Shown piece by piece: positions 52,555-52,680 of a DNA stretch of 52,680 bases (position 1 is its first letter; the number at the start of each line of letters is the position of its first letter). The notes under the pieces were generated by a model. The model saw nothing but the letters and a program-made list of their open reading frames with translations. It was not told where the DNA came from and did not search any database. The stretch comes from Methanospirillum sp. GTDB taxonomy: Archaea > Halobacteriota > Methanomicrobia > Methanomicrobiales > Methanospirillaceae. The position numbers were made by a program, and so were the translations under genes. The DNA lies in contig JAAYEG010000049.1 of NCBI GenBank assembly GCA_012728895.1, forward strand, positions 1 to 52,680, in the 5' to 3' direction.

Positions 52555-52680
52555 GGGTATAGTGTCATTTTAACCACTAACTCCTACCATTCAGGAGGGG
52601 TTTATGGCCAGGATCGTCTGCCCGCGATGTCACTGTATGAAGGTGTATCGCCTTGGCACTGGGAAACGTCGATGTTCGCA
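52555..52680 (+). mobile_element. Probable left end of an insertion sequence (IS1595/ISNCY-like)
   Basis: GC content drops, and the sequence GGGTATAGTGTCATTTTAAC (52555-52574) followed by a transposase start is the layout of an IS left end with a terminal inverted repeat. The right end and target duplication are outside the window, so the boundary is a guess. Confidence 0.5.
52604..52680 (+). CDS. N-terminus of a zinc-ribbon transposase (truncated by the window edge)
   Basis: ATG 52604 is preceded by AGGAGGGG, 3 nt upstream. The 25 visible codons read MARIVCPRCHCMKVYRL then GTGKRRCS. This is the CPxC...KxRCxxC zinc ribbon that opens IS1595- and IS1-type transposases. The catalytic domain is not in the window. 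Another zinc-ribbon protein is possible, but the AT-rich flank supports an IS. Confidence 0.65.
   Translation, partial: MARIVCPRCHCMKVYRLGTGKRRCS

Overview
The window is a very GC-rich chromosome segment from a methanogenic euryarchaeon, most likely of the order Methanomicrobiales. Evidence: two methanogenesis marker proteins (MMP2 and MMP4/MtxX), an HMf-type histone, archaeal RFC-L, PolB, RNase Z and archaeal-type S-adenosylmethionine synthetase and UMP kinase, and archaeal promoters (TATA boxes about 25-28 bp before many starts, several of them leaderless). No rRNA or CRISPR array was seen. Three tRNAs are present (Ser-TGA, Pro-TGG, Ala-GGC).

Layout. 0-5.7 kb: start of an unidentified gene leaving the window, a DUF308-like membrane protein, archaemetzincin, UPF0146, RFC-L, the MMP2-MMP4 pair and a histone. 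5.7-11.8 kb: metK-hisG and hisA-hisB on the minus strand, separated by a 2.7 kb insert with three accessory genes and lower GC. The insert is bounded by two copies of the last 16 codons of hisG. 11.8-16.9 kb: pyrD-pyrK, then mdh-polB. 17-29 kb: an accessory, partly decayed region with long gene-free gaps. It holds a sensor-like double solute-binding/Cache lipoprotein, a frameshifted esterase, a DUF3267 membrane peptidase-like protein, a small TPR protein, a methyltransferase, a DUF6325 protein, a frameshifted flavodoxin-like gene and a large multidomain surface protein. 29.4-33 kb: a membrane-stress block of slipin, PspA-PspAA and convergent HtpX-PspAB. 34-43 kb: a phosphate/polyphosphate neighbourhood with a CHAD-phosphoesterase fusion, a Mut7-C-polyphosphate kinase fusion, and a PiT transporter with its DUF47 partner. 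Between these lie an AMMECR1-system-type radical SAM enzyme, UMP kinase, tRNA-Pro and endonuclease III. 43.5-50.5 kb: endonuclease IV, a double rubredoxin, a YgiQ-type radical SAM gene with an in-frame TAA, the tight minus-strand operon nrdG-UPF0200-TIM barrel-rnz, and an ArcS-like DUF5591 protein. 50.7-52.7 kb: a secreted cohesin-like protein and, at the right edge, the beginning of a zinc-ribbon transposase gene.

The genes mostly form short housekeeping operons (pyrimidine, histidine, replication, repair, RNA processing) interrupted by accessory loci. The most unusual signals are the duplicated hisG tail flanking an island, a probable ATT start codon with a strong Shine-Dalgarno, an amber-interrupted gene and a TAA-interrupted gene, the Mut7-C-PPK and CHAD-phosphoesterase fusions, and a possible cohesin/dockerin pair of secreted proteins. 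All function calls come from reading motifs; no database search was run.
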